Shown here: piece after piece, positions 52,303-61,451 of the stretch | Position numbering within the stretch: the first letter of the stretch is position 1 | Layout of the letters: each line of letters begins with the position of its first letter | Source of the DNA: Rahnella bonaserana | GTDB lineage: Bacteria > Pseudomonadota > Gammaproteobacteria > Enterobacterales > Enterobacteriaceae | Reading direction: 5' to 3' | Assembly (NCBI RefSeq): GCF_019049675.1 | Contig: NZ_JAFMOW010000054.1 | Span: forward strand, 62,001 to 126,000 | Length of the DNA: 64,000 nt | Position numbers and translations under genes: made by a program | The notes under the pieces: generated by a model | The model's input: the letters and a program-made list of their open reading frames with translations, nothing else | The model's database searches: none | Told to the model about the DNA's origin: nothing

Positions 52303-53064
52303 TTATTGTGCGACTTCACACAGGTCTTCTGTTTCTGAATGGAGGTAAACCTCCAGGTCGTCACTTCCCCCGATGTGGCGTCCACCGATAAAGACTTGCG
52401 GCACTGTTGCCCGGCCCGTCACGGCGCGCAGACTGACAGTCGTTGCATCTTTACCTAATACAATTTCTTCGTACTGAATGCCGCGTTCCTGCAACATTTG
52501 TTTGGCTTTGGCGCAGAACGGACATCCCGGTTTGGTGAACACTGACACGGATTCCTGCACTTTGAATTCAGGTGCAAGGTATTTCAGCATGGTGTCGGCA
52601 TCAGACACTTCAAACGGGTCGCCCGGTTTGTTTGGCTCGACGAACATTTTTTCCACTACGCCGTTACGCACCAGCATGGAATAACGCCATGAGCGCGGGC
52701 CGAAACCTAAATCGGCTTTCTCGACCAGCATGTCCATCCCTTTGGTGAACTCACCGTTGCCGTCCGGGATGAAAGTGATGTTGGACGCGTTCTGTTCAGC
52801 TTTCCACGCGTTCATCACGAAGGTGTCATTCACGGAAACGCACATAATGCTGTCAACGCCGTGGCTTTTAAACACCGGTGCCAGTTCGTTGTAACGTGGC
52901 AGATGGCTGGAAGAACACGTCGGGGTAAAGGCGCCCGGCAGTGAAAAAACAATCACTGTTTTATTTTTAAACAGCTCGTCGCTGCTGAGATCTACCCACT
53001 GGTCGCCCTGGCGGGTGTGAAAAGTAACGTGCGGTACGTGTTTCCCTTCCTGGCTTGCAAACAT
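52303..53064 (-). CDS. Hybrid peroxiredoxin-glutaredoxin (glutathione amide/glutathione peroxidase)
   Basis: A 253-residue fusion that reduces peroxides with glutathione. Residues 1-165 are a Prx5-type peroxiredoxin with peroxidatic Cys50 in [15 protein letters not shown]. Residues 170-253 are a glutaredoxin with CPFC at 181-184, [19 protein letters not shown] as the glutathione site. It resembles the Haemophilus influenzae hybrid PGdx protein. An AAGAGG ribosome site precedes the ATG. It is divergent from oxyR across 161 bases that hold an OxyR site, so peroxide induction is likely. E. coli lacks this fusion and has the small RNA gene oxyS in this place. Confidence 0.94.
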   Translation of the reverse strand: MFASQEGKHVPHVTFHTRQGDQWVDLSSDELFKNKTVIVFSLPGAFTPTCSSSHLPRYNELAPVFKSHGVDSIMCVSVNDTFVMNAWKAEQNASNITFIPDGNGEFTKGMDMLVEKADLGFGPRSWRYSMLVRNGVVEKMFVEPNKPGDPFEVSDADTMLKYLAPEFKVQESVSVFTKPGCPFCAKAKQMLQERGIQYEEIVLGKDATTVSLRAVTGRATVPQVFIGGRHIGGSDDLEVYLHSETEDLCEVAQ

Positions 53065-53158
53065 GAATAACCTCTTAATTAATCAATAAAATAGAAAGTA
53101 TTTTCGGCATTGCCGTTTCGTTGGAAGGCATTATTCACGATAAAGGTTGATAGATATA

Positions 53159-53195
53159 ATCGTTGATTGCTATCTTATCTATCGTTACCGGCTAT
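53159..53195 (+). promoter_or_regulatory. OxyR binding site between prx-grx and oxyR
   Basis: Four elements at exact 11-base steps: ATCG (53159), CTAT (53170), ATCG (53181), CTAT (53192). This is the OxyR motif ATAG-N7-CTAT-N7-ATAG-N7-CTAT with 14 of 16 defined positions matched. It ends 31 bases before the oxyR start, as expected for autorepression, with divergent activation of the peroxiredoxin gene. Confidence 0.78.
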
Positions 53196-53225
53196 CGCAT
53201 TGCCTTTTAGGGACTGGAGGAAAAA

Positions 53226-54149
53226 ATGAACATTCGTGATTTAGAATATCTGGTGGCACTGGCAGAGTTCCGCCATTTTCGTCGTGCCGCAGACTCATGC
53301 CATGTCAGCCAGCCAACCTTAAGCGGACAGATCCGCAAACTTGAAGACGAGCTGGGTGTGATGTTGCTGGAAAGAACCAGCCGTAAGGTGCTGTTTACCC
53401 AAGCGGGTTTATTGCTGGTCGATCAGGCGCGCACAGTGCTGCGTGAAGTGAAAGTCCTTAAAGAGATGGCGAGCCAGCAGGGCGAAGCTATGTCCGGGCC
53501 GATGCACATCGGTCTGATCCCGACCGTCGGACCTTACCTGTTGCCGCAAATTATTCCTTCACTGCACAAGACGTTTCCGAAACTGGAAATGTATCTGCAC
53601 GAAGCACAAACCCATCAGTTGCTGGCGCAGCTCGACAGCGGAAAGCTCGATTGCGCGATTCTGGCGCTGGTGAAAGAAAGCGAAGCGTTTATTGAAGTGC
53701 CGTTATTTGATGAGCCGATGAAACTGGCGATCTATGACGATCATCCGTGGGCATCACGCGATCGCGTGGCGATGGCAGATCTGGCCGGGGAAAAACTGCT
53801 GATGCTGGAAGACGGACACTGTCTGCGCGATCAGGCACTCGGTTTCTGCTTCCAGGCGGGTGCAGATGAAGATACCCATTTCCGCGCAACCAGTCTGGAA
53901 ACGCTGCGTAATATGGTGGCGGCGGGGAGCGGGATCACATTATTGCCGTCACTGGCCGTGCCTAATGAGCGCAGCCGTGACGGAGTGACGTATCTGACCT
54001 GTGACAAACCGGAACCGCGACGCACCATCGCGCTGGTATATCGTCCCGGCTCGCCACTGCGCGGGCGTTACGAGCAACTGGCCGAAGCCATCAAAGAGCA
54101 CATGCAGCCTTATATGGACCGAACCGCAGTCTTAAAACAGGCGGTTTAA
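53226..54149 (+). CDS. oxyR: Hydrogen-peroxide sensor and transcription regulator OxyR
   Basis: A LysR-family regulator with 307 residues (E. coli 305). The N-terminal helix-turn-helix spans about residues 16-40 ([20 protein letters not shown]). The redox pair Cys199 and Cys208 sits in [19 protein letters not shown] at the same numbers as in E. coli, so the peroxide switch is intact. A GGAGG site precedes the ATG. The 3' end overlaps that of the converging sthA by 18 bases. Confidence 0.97.
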   Translation: MNIRDLEYLVALAEFRHFRRAADSCHVSQPTLSGQIRKLEDELGVMLLERTSRKVLFTQAGLLLVDQARTVLREVKVLKEMASQQGEAMSGPMHIGLIPTVGPYLLPQIIPSLHKTFPKLEMYLHEAQTHQLLAQLDSGKLDCAILALVKESEAFIEVPLFDEPMKLAIYDDHPWASRDRVAMADLAGEKLLMLEDGHCLRDQALGFCFQAGADEDTHFRATSLETLRNMVAAGSGITLLPSLAVPNERSRDGVTYLTCDKPEPRRTIALVYRPGSPLRGRYEQLAEAIKEHMQPYMDRTAVLKQAV

Positions 54150-55532
54150 TCCGTTCAGGGCCGCAACGCGATAGGCCTCTGCCATGGTCGGATAGTTGAA
54201 GGTAGTATTAACGAAATACTCGATAGTATTCCCTTCACCTTTCTGTTCCATGATGGCCTGGCCGATGTGAATAATCTCGGCGGCGCGTTCACCAAAGCAG
54301 TGAATCCCCAGGATTTCTTTGGTATCCCGGTGGAACAGGAGCTTCAGGCTGCCCACGTTCATGCCCGCAATTTGTGCACGTGCCAGATGTTTGAACTGCG
54401 CGCGACCCACTTCGTACGGCACTTTCATCGCGGTCAGTTCCTGCTCGGTTTTACCGACGGAACTGATTTCAGGGATGGTATAGATACCGGTCGGAATGTT
54501 TTCGATCAGGTGGACTTTGGCTTCCCCCTGAATCATTGCCTGCGCGGCAATACGGCCCTGATCATAAGCAGCTGATGCCAGACTTGGATAACCAATCACG
54601 TCGCCGACCGCATAAATATGCGACAGCGCCGTCTGATACATGCTGTTCACTTTCAGCAAGCCGCGGCTGTCAGCTTCCAGACCAATATTCTCCAGACCTA
54701 ACTGGTCGGTGTTACCGGTGCGTCCGTTGGCGTACAACAGCGCGTCGGCTTTCACTTTTTTACCGGATTTTAGGTGCATGATCACACCGTCTTCCACGCC
54801 TTCGATCTTCTCGAATTCTTCGTTGTGGCGGATAACCACGCCATTGTTCCAGAAGTGATAGGAAAGGGCGTCTGACATTTCCTGATCGAGGAAAGACAGT
54901 AAACGGTCACGGGTGTTGATTAAGTCCACTTTGACGTTCAAACCACGGAAGATCGACGCATATTCGCAGCCGATCACACCCGCACCGTAAATAATGACGT
55001 GGCGCGGTTCATGGCTCAGTTCGAGGATCAGATCGCTGTCATAAATGCGCGGATGACCAAAATCGACATTGGCAGGCCGGTAAGGACGCGAACCGCAGGC
55101 AATCACGATATTGTCAGCGGTAATTTGTTCGTGTGTGTTGTCGGCGTAACGGATGCTGACGGTATTGGCATCCACAAAGCTGGCATCGCCGGAGAAAAGC
55201 TGGCACTGGTTTCTCTCATAGAAACCCTGACGCATACGGGTTTGCTGATTAATAACAGAGTCGGCGTGGCGCAGAATGTCCGGGAAGCTTGAACTCATAG
55301 TGCGCGAGTTATCGCTGTAAAGCGGGTTCTGGTTAAATTCGATGATTCTGCTGACGGCATGGCGCAGTGCTTTGGAAGGGATTGTGCCCCAGTGAGTACA
55401 TCCGCCACCGACGTTGTTATAGCGTTCGATGACAGCAACCCGGGCGCCTTGTTTAACCAGTCCCATCGCGGCGCCTTCTCCGCCAGGGCCTGAGCCAATG
55501 ATAATGGCATCAAAATGTGAGTGCTGTGGCAT
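54132..55532 (-). CDS. sthA: Soluble pyridine nucleotide transhydrogenase
   Basis: A soluble FAD protein that moves electrons from NADPH to NAD+. The ATG at 55532 gives 466 residues, equal to E. coli SthA. The FAD motif [35 protein letters not shown] (in place of the CxxxxC pair of related disulfide reductases), NAD(P) motif [17 protein letters not shown] and [14 protein letters not shown] are conserved. It converges on and overlaps oxyR by 18 bases. Confidence 0.97.
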   Translation of the reverse strand: MPQHSHFDAIIIGSGPGGEGAAMGLVKQGARVAVIERYNNVGGGCTHWGTIPSKALRHAVSRIIEFNQNPLYSDNSRTMSSSFPDILRHADSVINQQTRMRQGFYERNQCQLFSGDASFVDANTVSIRYADNTHEQITADNIVIACGSRPYRPANVDFGHPRIYDSDLILELSHEPRHVIIYGAGVIGCEYASIFRGLNVKVDLINTRDRLLSFLDQEMSDALSYHFWNNGVVIRHNEEFEKIEGVEDGVIMHLKSGKKVKADALLYANGRTGNTDQLGLENIGLEADSRGLLKVNSMYQTALSHIYAVGDVIGYPSLASAAYDQGRIAAQAMIQGEAKVHLIENIPTGIYTIPEISSVGKTEQELTAMKVPYEVGRAQFKHLARAQIAGMNVGSLKLLFHRDTKEILGIHCFGERAAEIIHIGQAIMEQKGEGNTIEYFVNTTFNYPTMAEAYRVAALNGLNRLF

Positions 55533-55743
55533 AGTTCGAAACCTATTTTTATACAAAATCACAACGAGAAAGTAACATATTACACCTGTTTACCCCACAT
55601 GCAGTTGTCATTTAATGGTAAAGCAGCAACATTCTGACCCACTTTATGCTGTTAGATCTTTGGCTCCGCCCGTTAAAAATTTTGGTATAGTGAATCGGTA
55701 TCGGGCGAATAATCAAAAGAAGAATACTATCCGGATGAAGGTT

Positions 55744-56424
55744 ATGGGCGTAAGAGCACAACAAAAAGAGCGCACGCGTCGCTCGCTGATTGAGGCGGCT
55801 TTTAGCCAGCTCAGTGCCGAGCGCAGCTTTGCCAGTCTGAGTTTGCGTGAAGTTTCCCGCGAGGCGGGAATTGCACCCACATCCTTTTACCGGCATTTTC
55901 GCGATGTGGATGAACTGGGTCTGACCATGGTGGATGAAAGTGGTCTGATGCTGCGTCAGCTGATGCGCCAGGCACGTCAGCGTATTGCCAAAGGCGGCAG
56001 CGTGATCCGCACGTCCGTCTCCACATTTATGGAATTCATCGGTAACAATCCCAACGCATTCCGTTTACTGCTGCGTGAACGTTCCGGTACGTCTTCGGCA
56101 TTCCGTGCCGCCGTCGCCCGTGAAATTCAGCATTTTATTGCGGAACTTGCCGACTATCTGCAACTCGAAAACCATATGCCGCGCAGTTTTACCGAAGCGC
56201 AGGCTGAAGCCATGGTGATCATCGTTTTCAACGCCGGTGCGGAAGCGCTGGATGTCGATATCGCTCAGCGGCGCCAGCTGGAAGAACGACTGGTGTTGCA
56301 ACTGCGGATGATTTCCAAAGGCGCGTATTACTGGTATCGCCGTCAACAGGAACGTACGGCTGTGACTCCCATCAATAATAAGACCCGAGGTAAAGAAGAT
56401 GACCGAACAACCGAACCAGGATAA
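55744..56424 (+). CDS. fabR: Unsaturated fatty acid synthesis repressor FabR
   Basis: A TetR-family repressor of fabA and fabB that senses the unsaturated-to-saturated acyl balance. The ATG at 55744 ([10 protein letters not shown]) is the usual family start, giving 226 residues; an ATG three codons earlier is possible. The helix-turn-helix [20 protein letters not shown] is followed by [20 protein letters not shown] and the ligand domain, close to E. coli FabR. A -10-like TATAGT at 55686-55691 lies upstream. The C-terminal end is longer than in E. coli and overlaps yijD by 26 bases. Confidence 0.95.
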   Translation: MGVRAQQKERTRRSLIEAAFSQLSAERSFASLSLREVSREAGIAPTSFYRHFRDVDELGLTMVDESGLMLRQLMRQARQRIAKGGSVIRTSVSTFMEFIGNNPNAFRLLLRERSGTSSAFRAAVAREIQHFIAELADYLQLENHMPRSFTEAQAEAMVIIVFNAGAEALDVDIAQRRQLEERLVLQLRMISKGAYYWYRRQQERTAVTPINNKTRGKEDDRTTEPG

Positions 56425-56758
56425 TGGCACTCTGGTTTTGGCTCTGATTGCCGGGCTGTCCATTAATGGCACCTTCGATGCGTTATTCAGCTCCGTCGTT
56501 ACGTTTTCAATTTTCCCGATCATTTCTCTGGTGTTAGCGGTGTACTGCCTGCACGTTCGCTACCATCGGGGCGAAATGCCGAAAGGATTACCGGTTCTGG
56601 CCGCGGCCTGTTTCCTGCTGGGCCTGTTGCTGTACAGCACGATTGTTCGCGCGGAATACCCTGAACTTGGTTCAAATTTCGTGCCGTCGCTGATCAGTGT
56701 CGCGCTGGTGTTCTGGATAGGCCTGAAGCTGAAAAAGCGTAAATCCACGTTACAGTAA
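56399..56758 (+). CDS. yijD: DUF1422 inner-membrane protein YijD
   Basis: A 119-residue membrane protein of unknown function with four hydrophobic helices (around residues 12-28, 34-52, 66-84, 96-110) and a basic C-terminus (LKLKKRKS). It starts inside the end of fabR, the usual fabR-yijD operon. A terminator follows. Confidence 0.93.
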   Translation: MTEQPNQDNGTLVLALIAGLSINGTFDALFSSVVTFSIFPIISLVLAVYCLHVRYHRGEMPKGLPVLAAACFLLGLLLYSTIVRAEYPELGSNFVPSLISVALVFWIGLKLKKRKSTLQ

Positions 56759-56778
56759 GACTTTCCCCCGCCATGCAT

Positions 56779-56807
56779 AAAGGGCAATCAGTGGATTGCC
56801 TTTTTTT
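56779..56807 (+). terminator. Terminator after yijD
   Basis: A GGCAATC / GATTGCC stem with a four-base loop and seven T residues. Confidence 0.85.
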
Positions 56808-56823
56808 ACCTCTGCATTCATTT

Positions 56824-56842
56824 AATGAACTGTCATTTCATT
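56824..56842 (+). promoter_or_regulatory. KdgR-type operator upstream of the pectin-oligosaccharide genes
   Basis: AATGAACTGTCATTTCATT matches the KdgR consensus AATRAAAYRNYRTTTYATT at 18 of 19 positions. It stands 194 bases before the transporter start. KdgR represses pectin-degradation genes in Dickeya and Pectobacterium until 2-keto-3-deoxygluconate appears. Confidence 0.75.
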
Positions 56843-57036
56843 AATATCAAACCCATGTTCAATATTTAGAGATTGATCGCCCACTTCTTTATTTCATTGC
56901 CATAAAGTGGGTTTGAGTGGCAAAAACCAAAAGGTTTTCATTCCTGCTCCTCGTTAATTTGAATCATGGCCGGACGACGCATTTTCGTTCGCATTAAGCC
57001 TATGCCTATAGGTGATTTAACAGAGGCAACACGGCA

Positions 57037-58623
57037 ATGAAAACACGTAAAATTGGATTCTTTAATTACATCGCCTACGGTTCTGGCGATTTTCTGGGGG
57101 CAGGCACAACCGCCCTGACGGCGGCGTGGCTGCTCTATTTCTACACCACGTTCTGCGGCCTTTCGCCCATCGAAGCGACCTTTATCTTTGCGACTGCGCG
57201 CGTCGCCGATGCGGTGCTGAGTCCGCTGATGGGTTATCTCACCGATAATTTCGGTAACACCTGGCTGGGCAAACGGTTTGGCCGCCGTAAGTTCTTCATC
57301 CTGCTGGGTATCCCCTGCGTGTTCAGCTACAGCTTTATGTGGGTGGGCGACATGGGATACGTCTACTACCTGCTGACTTATCTGCTGTTCGATATCGTTT
57401 ACACCATGATTCTGGTGCCGTATGAAACACTGGTACCGGAAATGACCGATGACTTTAAACAGAAGACTAAATTCTCTGGCGCACGTATCGCGCTGGCGCA
57501 GCTTTCTGCGATTCTTGCGGCGTTCCTTCCGGGAATTTTGTTGCAGCATTTCGGCAAAGATAACGCCATTTCCTTCTTCTACTCGAGCCTGGTCTTTGCG
57601 GTGATTTGCGCCTTCGTGCTGACGCTGGTCTATTTCTTTACCTGGGAGCGTCCGGAAGAACTCAAATCTGAAGCCACGAAGAAAATTGAACGCGAGCGTC
57701 AGCAACTGACCCTGGCACAAAGCCTGAAACGCCTCAAAGTCGAATTATCTTCCACGTTGCGTATCAAGATTTTCCGCCAGCATCTGGGTTTGTACCTTGG
57801 CGGGTATATCGCGCAGGATGTGTTTAACGCCGTGTTCACCTATTACGTGGTGTTCGTGCTGATGCAAAGCGCGGCAATTGCTTCCAACCTGATGGGCATG
57901 ATGGCGATTCTGCAATTCGTGGCGGTGATCGGCATGATCCCGCTGTGTATCCGCTTCGGCCCTGCGCCGTCTTATCGTCTGGCGGTTTCCCTGTTCGGGC
58001 TGGCGACCATTTCCTACGGTGTGCTTTATTTCACCGGCATGAATGATTCGATGTCATTACTGTTGCTGATTTCCGCACTGGCTGGTCTGGGCCGTGGCGG
58101 GATCAACTACGTGCCGTGGAATATCTATACCTATATCGCGGACGTCGATGAAACCATCACCGGCCAGCGTCGCGAAGGGATTTTCGCCGGTGTGATGACA
58201 CTGACCCGCAAAGCGTCTCAGGCCGGTGCGGTGATGCTGGTGGGGATCATCCTGCAACTTGCCGGATTTGTTTCCGGGCAAAGTCAGCAGGTTCCGGCGG
58301 TTGGCCATACTATTCTCGGCGTACTGGTGATTGGATCATTGCTGATGCTCAGCATGGGTTTCATCATCTCTTTATTCTTCCGCCTGAATCAGAAAACGCA
58401 CGGCGTACTGACCCGCGAAACGCAAAAAATGCGTGATGCCAACCGCATCGTGCCGGAGCAAATTACACCGGAAGACCGCGCAACGGTCGAAATGCTGACA
58501 GGGATGAAATACGAATCTCTGTGGGGCAATAACAACATCGGTTATCTGCATCGCAATAATCCGCCACCCGAAAAGCTGACCCGTGAAAATACCGCTGAAA
58601 TGCCGGTACAGGGACGTTTATAA
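57037..58623 (+). CDS. GPH-family oligogalacturonide/rhamnogalacturonide symporter (RhiT/TogT-like)
   Basis: A 528-residue, 12-helix inner-membrane cation symporter of the glycoside-pentoside-hexuronide family. Motifs: FFNYIAYGSGDFLGAGTTAL at the N-terminus, RVADAVLSPLMGYLTDN, RFGRRKFFILLGIP, VPYETLVPEMTDDF and GRGGINYVPWNIYTYIADVD. A long cytosolic C-terminal tail (about residues 450-528) is typical of this subgroup. It pairs with rhiN 24 bases downstream. By analogy with Dickeya it takes up short pectin fragments; whether galacturonan- or rhamnogalacturonan-derived is decided only by the neighbour, which favours the latter. Confidence 0.85.
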   Translation: MKTRKIGFFNYIAYGSGDFLGAGTTALTAAWLLYFYTTFCGLSPIEATFIFATARVADAVLSPLMGYLTDNFGNTWLGKRFGRRKFFILLGIPCVFSYSFMWVGDMGYVYYLLTYLLFDIVYTMILVPYETLVPEMTDDFKQKTKFSGARIALAQLSAILAAFLPGILLQHFGKDNAISFFYSSLVFAVICAFVLTLVYFFTWERPEELKSEATKKIERERQQLTLAQSLKRLKVELSSTLRIKIFRQHLGLYLGGYIAQDVFNAVFTYYVVFVLMQSAAIASNLMGMMAILQFVAVIGMIPLCIRFGPAPSYRLAVSLFGLATISYGVLYFTGMNDSMSLLLLISALAGLGRGGINYVPWNIYTYIADVDETITGQRREGIFAGVMTLTRKASQAGAVMLVGIILQLAGFVSGQSQQVPAVGHTILGVLVIGSLLMLSMGFIISLFFRLNQKTHGVLTRETQKMRDANRIVPEQITPEDRATVEMLTGMKYESLWGNNNIGYLHRNNPPPEKLTRENTAEMPVQGRL

Positions 58624-58647
58624 ATTTTGAATTCACAGGAGAACCCC

Positions 58648-59787
58648 ATGAAAGTTTTTGAAGTTAAACACAGTGCCTTGTTACGACAGCCGGAACATTT
58701 CATTTCACGCAACGAGCTGAAATCGCTGATCCACAACGTGACTGACAATCTGGTGAATATCGAAGATAAAACCGGTGAATTCCTGTTACGCCTCGACGAT
58801 GGGCGCGTGATTGACACCAAAGGCTGGGCAGGCTGGGAGTGGACGCACGGCATCGGGCTTTACGGTATCTATCAGTATTATCAGCAGACCGGCGACGAAA
58901 AAATGCGTGCGGTGATCGACGACTGGTTTACCGCGCGTCTGGCGGAAGGCACGCCGACCAAAAACGTCAATACGATGAGTCCGTTCCTGACGCTGGCGTA
59001 TCGTTATGAGGAAACCGGCAATGCGGCATGGCGTCCTTATCTCGAGCGCTGGGCGGAATGGGTGATGTATGAAATGCCGCGCACTGACAAAGGCGCGATG
59101 CAGCATATCGTTTACAACAACGAAAATCATCAGCAAATGTGGGATGACACGCTGATGATGAGCGTGCTGCCGCTGGCGAAAATCGGCAAATTGCTCGATC
59201 GCCCGGAATTTGTTGAAGAAGCGACGTATCAGTTCCTGATGCACGTGCAGTATCTGATGGATCGCGAAACCGGTCTGTGGTTCCACGGCTGGACGTTTGA
59301 CGGTCATCACAACTTTGCGCAGGCCCGCTGGGCGCGCGGCAACAGCTGGCTGACAATTGCTATTCCGGAATTCCTCGAACTGGTGGACTTACCGGAAAAC
59401 AACGCCACCCGCCGCTATTTATTGCAGGTGCTGGAAAGTCAGGTCAGTGCGCTGGCGAAATGTCAGGACGACAGCGGGTTATGGCATACGCTGCTCGACG
59501 ATCCGCACTCTTATCTGGAAAGCTCGGCGACCGCCGGTTTTGCGTACGGCATCCTGAAAGCGGTGCGTAAACGTTATATCGATGCGTCTTATGCGCCGGT
59601 GGCGGAGAAAGCCATTCAGGGGGTGATTAAACATATCAATCCGGCAGGCGAACTGACGCAAACGTCATTCGGTACAGCGATGGGCAATGATCTGGATTTC
59701 TATCGTGAAATCGCGCTGACCTCGATGCCTTACGGACAGGCGATGGCGATCCTGTGTTTGTCAGAATATCTGCGGGTCTATTTGTAA
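58648..59787 (+). CDS. rhiN: Unsaturated rhamnogalacturonyl hydrolase, GH105
   Basis: A cytosolic (alpha/alpha)6-barrel enzyme that removes the unsaturated uronic acid from lyase-made rhamnogalacturonan fragments. It has 379 residues from an ATG with an AGGAG site. Family motifs: WEWTHGIGLYGIYQYY, QQMWDDTLMMSVLPLAK with the expected catalytic Asp, WFHGWTFDGHHNFAQARWARGNSW with the substrate His, and ESSATAGFAYGILKAV. No signal peptide, so it acts on imported substrate, fitting the transporter before it. It probably shares the KdgR operator. Inserted between yijD and trmA relative to E. coli. Confidence 0.9.
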   Translation: MKVFEVKHSALLRQPEHFISRNELKSLIHNVTDNLVNIEDKTGEFLLRLDDGRVIDTKGWAGWEWTHGIGLYGIYQYYQQTGDEKMRAVIDDWFTARLAEGTPTKNVNTMSPFLTLAYRYEETGNAAWRPYLERWAEWVMYEMPRTDKGAMQHIVYNNENHQQMWDDTLMMSVLPLAKIGKLLDRPEFVEEATYQFLMHVQYLMDRETGLWFHGWTFDGHHNFAQARWARGNSWLTIAIPEFLELVDLPENNATRRYLLQVLESQVSALAKCQDDSGLWHTLLDDPHSYLESSATAGFAYGILKAVRKRYIDASYAPVAEKAIQGVIKHINPAGELTQTSFGTAMGNDLDFYREIALTSMPYGQAMAILCLSEYLRVYL

Positions 59788-59823
59788 TATCGTGTTGTAA
59801 TATTGTGGATAACGGACTGAAAT

Positions 59824-59854
59824 AAAAACGGGCACTCAAAAGGTGCCCGTTTTT
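59824..59854. terminator. Bidirectional terminator between rhiN and trmA
   Basis: A twelve-base-pair stem AAAAACGGGCAC / GTGCCCGTTTTT with a seven-base loop serves both converging genes. Confidence 0.9.
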
Positions 59855-59870
59855 GTTTATTCATCCGCCG

Positions 59871-60971
59871 TCAGATTTTTTCCAGCAGCACGCCAGATTC
59901 CATATGGTGCGTGTACGGGAACTGATCAAACAATGCCAGACGCGTGACGCGGTGCGTTTTGCTCAGTGTTTCCAGATTTGCGCACAGCGTCTCCGGATTG
60001 CAGGAGATGTAAAGAATACGGTCGTAGCCTGCCACCATTTTCACGGTTTCATCATCCAGCCCGCTGCGTGGCGGATCGACAAAAATGGTATTGCACTCGT
60101 ATCCACTTAAATCGACATCCTGCAAACGGCGGAATTCTCGTACGCCATTCAGCGCCTGAGTGAAATCTTCGGCCGCCATGCGGATAATCTGCACGTTATC
60201 AATGTGGTTCGCGGCAATGTTGTATTGCGCGGCTGCGACGGAAGGCTTGGCGATTTCCGTCGCCAGAACGCGACGGAAGTTACGTGCCAGAGCCAGCGAG
60301 AAGTTGCCGTTACCGCAGTAAAGTTCCAGCAAATCACCGGTTGAGTTTTCCGTGGCCTTCAGCGCCCATTCCAGCATCTGAATATTCATCTCGGCGTTTG
60401 GCTGAGTGAAGCTGTTTTCCACCTGACGATAAATCATTTCGCGGCCCGCGACCGGCAGAACTTCATCGACATAATCCTGGTCGAGCATGATTTTGGTTTT
60501 CGCTGCCCGGCCAATCAGCTGTATATCAAAACCATCAGCACGCAACTGGTCACGCAGGGCGGTGGCGGCCTGCTGCCACTCGTCATCAAGCTTACGATGG
60601 TAAAGCAGCGAGGCAATGATTTTGCCGCTGCGGGTCGACAGATAGTCGATCTGGAAGATCTTACGGCGCAACGCCGGATCTTGCTTGATAGCCGAGATCA
60701 GCACCGGCATCAGGCGGTTAATCAGCTCACTGGCGGTCGGGAACTGGTCCACGCGCACGCGGGCTTTGGTCTGCTGGTCGAACATGATGTGGTACAGGTC
60801 GCCCTCATCGTGCCAGACGCGAAACTCCGCGCGCATACGATAATGGCTGACTGGAGAACGGAAAACGTCAGGCTGCGGCGCATTAAATGGCGACATCATC
60901 GCCGTGAGACGTGCGGTCTTTTCCGCCAGCTGGTCGTCGTACTGTTCAATGGGCAGGTTTTCAGGCGTCAT
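59871..60971 (-). CDS. trmA: tRNA (uracil-5-)-methyltransferase TrmA
   Basis: Makes ribothymidine at position 54 in tRNAs. It has 366 residues, as in E. coli. The S-adenosylmethionine region [29 protein letters not shown], catalytic Cys324 in [12 protein letters not shown] and general base Glu358 in [12 protein letters not shown] are present. It is divergent from btuB, with 480 bases between the start codons, of which 235 are the cobalamin riboswitch. Confidence 0.97.
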   Translation of the reverse strand: MTPENLPIEQYDDQLAEKTARLTAMMSPFNAPQPDVFRSPVSHYRMRAEFRVWHDEGDLYHIMFDQQTKARVRVDQFPTASELINRLMPVLISAIKQDPALRRKIFQIDYLSTRSGKIIASLLYHRKLDDEWQQAATALRDQLRADGFDIQLIGRAAKTKIMLDQDYVDEVLPVAGREMIYRQVENSFTQPNAEMNIQMLEWALKATENSTGDLLELYCGNGNFSLALARNFRRVLATEIAKPSVAAAQYNIAANHIDNVQIIRMAAEDFTQALNGVREFRRLQDVDLSGYECNTIFVDPPRSGLDDETVKMVAGYDRILYISCNPETLCANLETLSKTHRVTRLALFDQFPYTHHMESGVLLEKI

Positions 60972-61129
60972 CGGTTATCTCGTCTAACAGGGAATGAATG
61001 TACAAACTTAGCGGGGGATTGTAGGGAAAGTCTCCCCCATGTCTACCTTTGTTATGTTTATATCGGGAAAGTTCATCTGGCATTACGGATGTCTGGATTT
61101 CCAAATAGGTTGATCGTAGGATTGCGTTT

Positions 61130-61364
61130 CGGCCTCATTGACTGAGTTAAAAGGGAATCCGGTGTGAATCCGGAACTGGCGCGCAGCGGTATGGGGAACT
61201 CACGGCGATAGCATTCTTTATTATGCAGACACTGTTTCTTCCTTCTCTCTCCTTAAATAGGAAAGGAGAAAGAGGAGATGGGAAGTCATCGCCCGGTGCG
61301 GGTAATCTCAATTAATTACGGCGTAATTAATGAGCCTGCAAATCCTAAGTCCGAAGACCTGCCG
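61130..61364 (+). ncRNA. Cobalamin riboswitch controlling btuB
   Basis: The leader of btuB contains the adenosylcobalamin aptamer. Visible landmarks in order: the P1 strand CGGC (61130-61133), the core GAGTTAAAAGGGAATCCGGT, AATCCGGAACTGGCGCGCAG, the B12-box region ATGCAGACACTG, GGGAAGTCATCGCC, and the closing CCGAAGACCTGCCG whose GCCG pairs with the first strand. All match the E. coli btuB leader. A pyrimidine/purine arm (CTCTCTCCTT with AAGGAG) extends one peripheral stem. High cobalamin should block btuB translation. The 158 bases between trmA and the aptamer carry the two promoters, which I could not place exactly. Confidence 0.93.
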
Positions 61365-61451
61365 ATGTTACGTCGCATTAATCATCGTCGTCGCGAATTA
61401 CCGCCGGTGATCCTCTGCGGCATCCGCCAATTAAGTTTGGATGCTCGATTC

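Noticed and set aside
54132-54149. Overlap of oxyR and sthA 3' ends as a frameshift or assembly error
   Set aside because: Both proteins end with their normal conserved C-terminal residues, so the 18-base convergent overlap looks genuine.
56938-57720. 260-residue minus-strand frame opposite the GPH transporter
   Set aside because: Overlaps a clear membrane transporter gene over nearly its whole length and lacks any family motif.
61278-61451. In-frame upstream ATG extending BtuB by 58 residues
   Set aside because: The extension lies in the cobalamin riboswitch, and the signal peptide begins at the later ATG.
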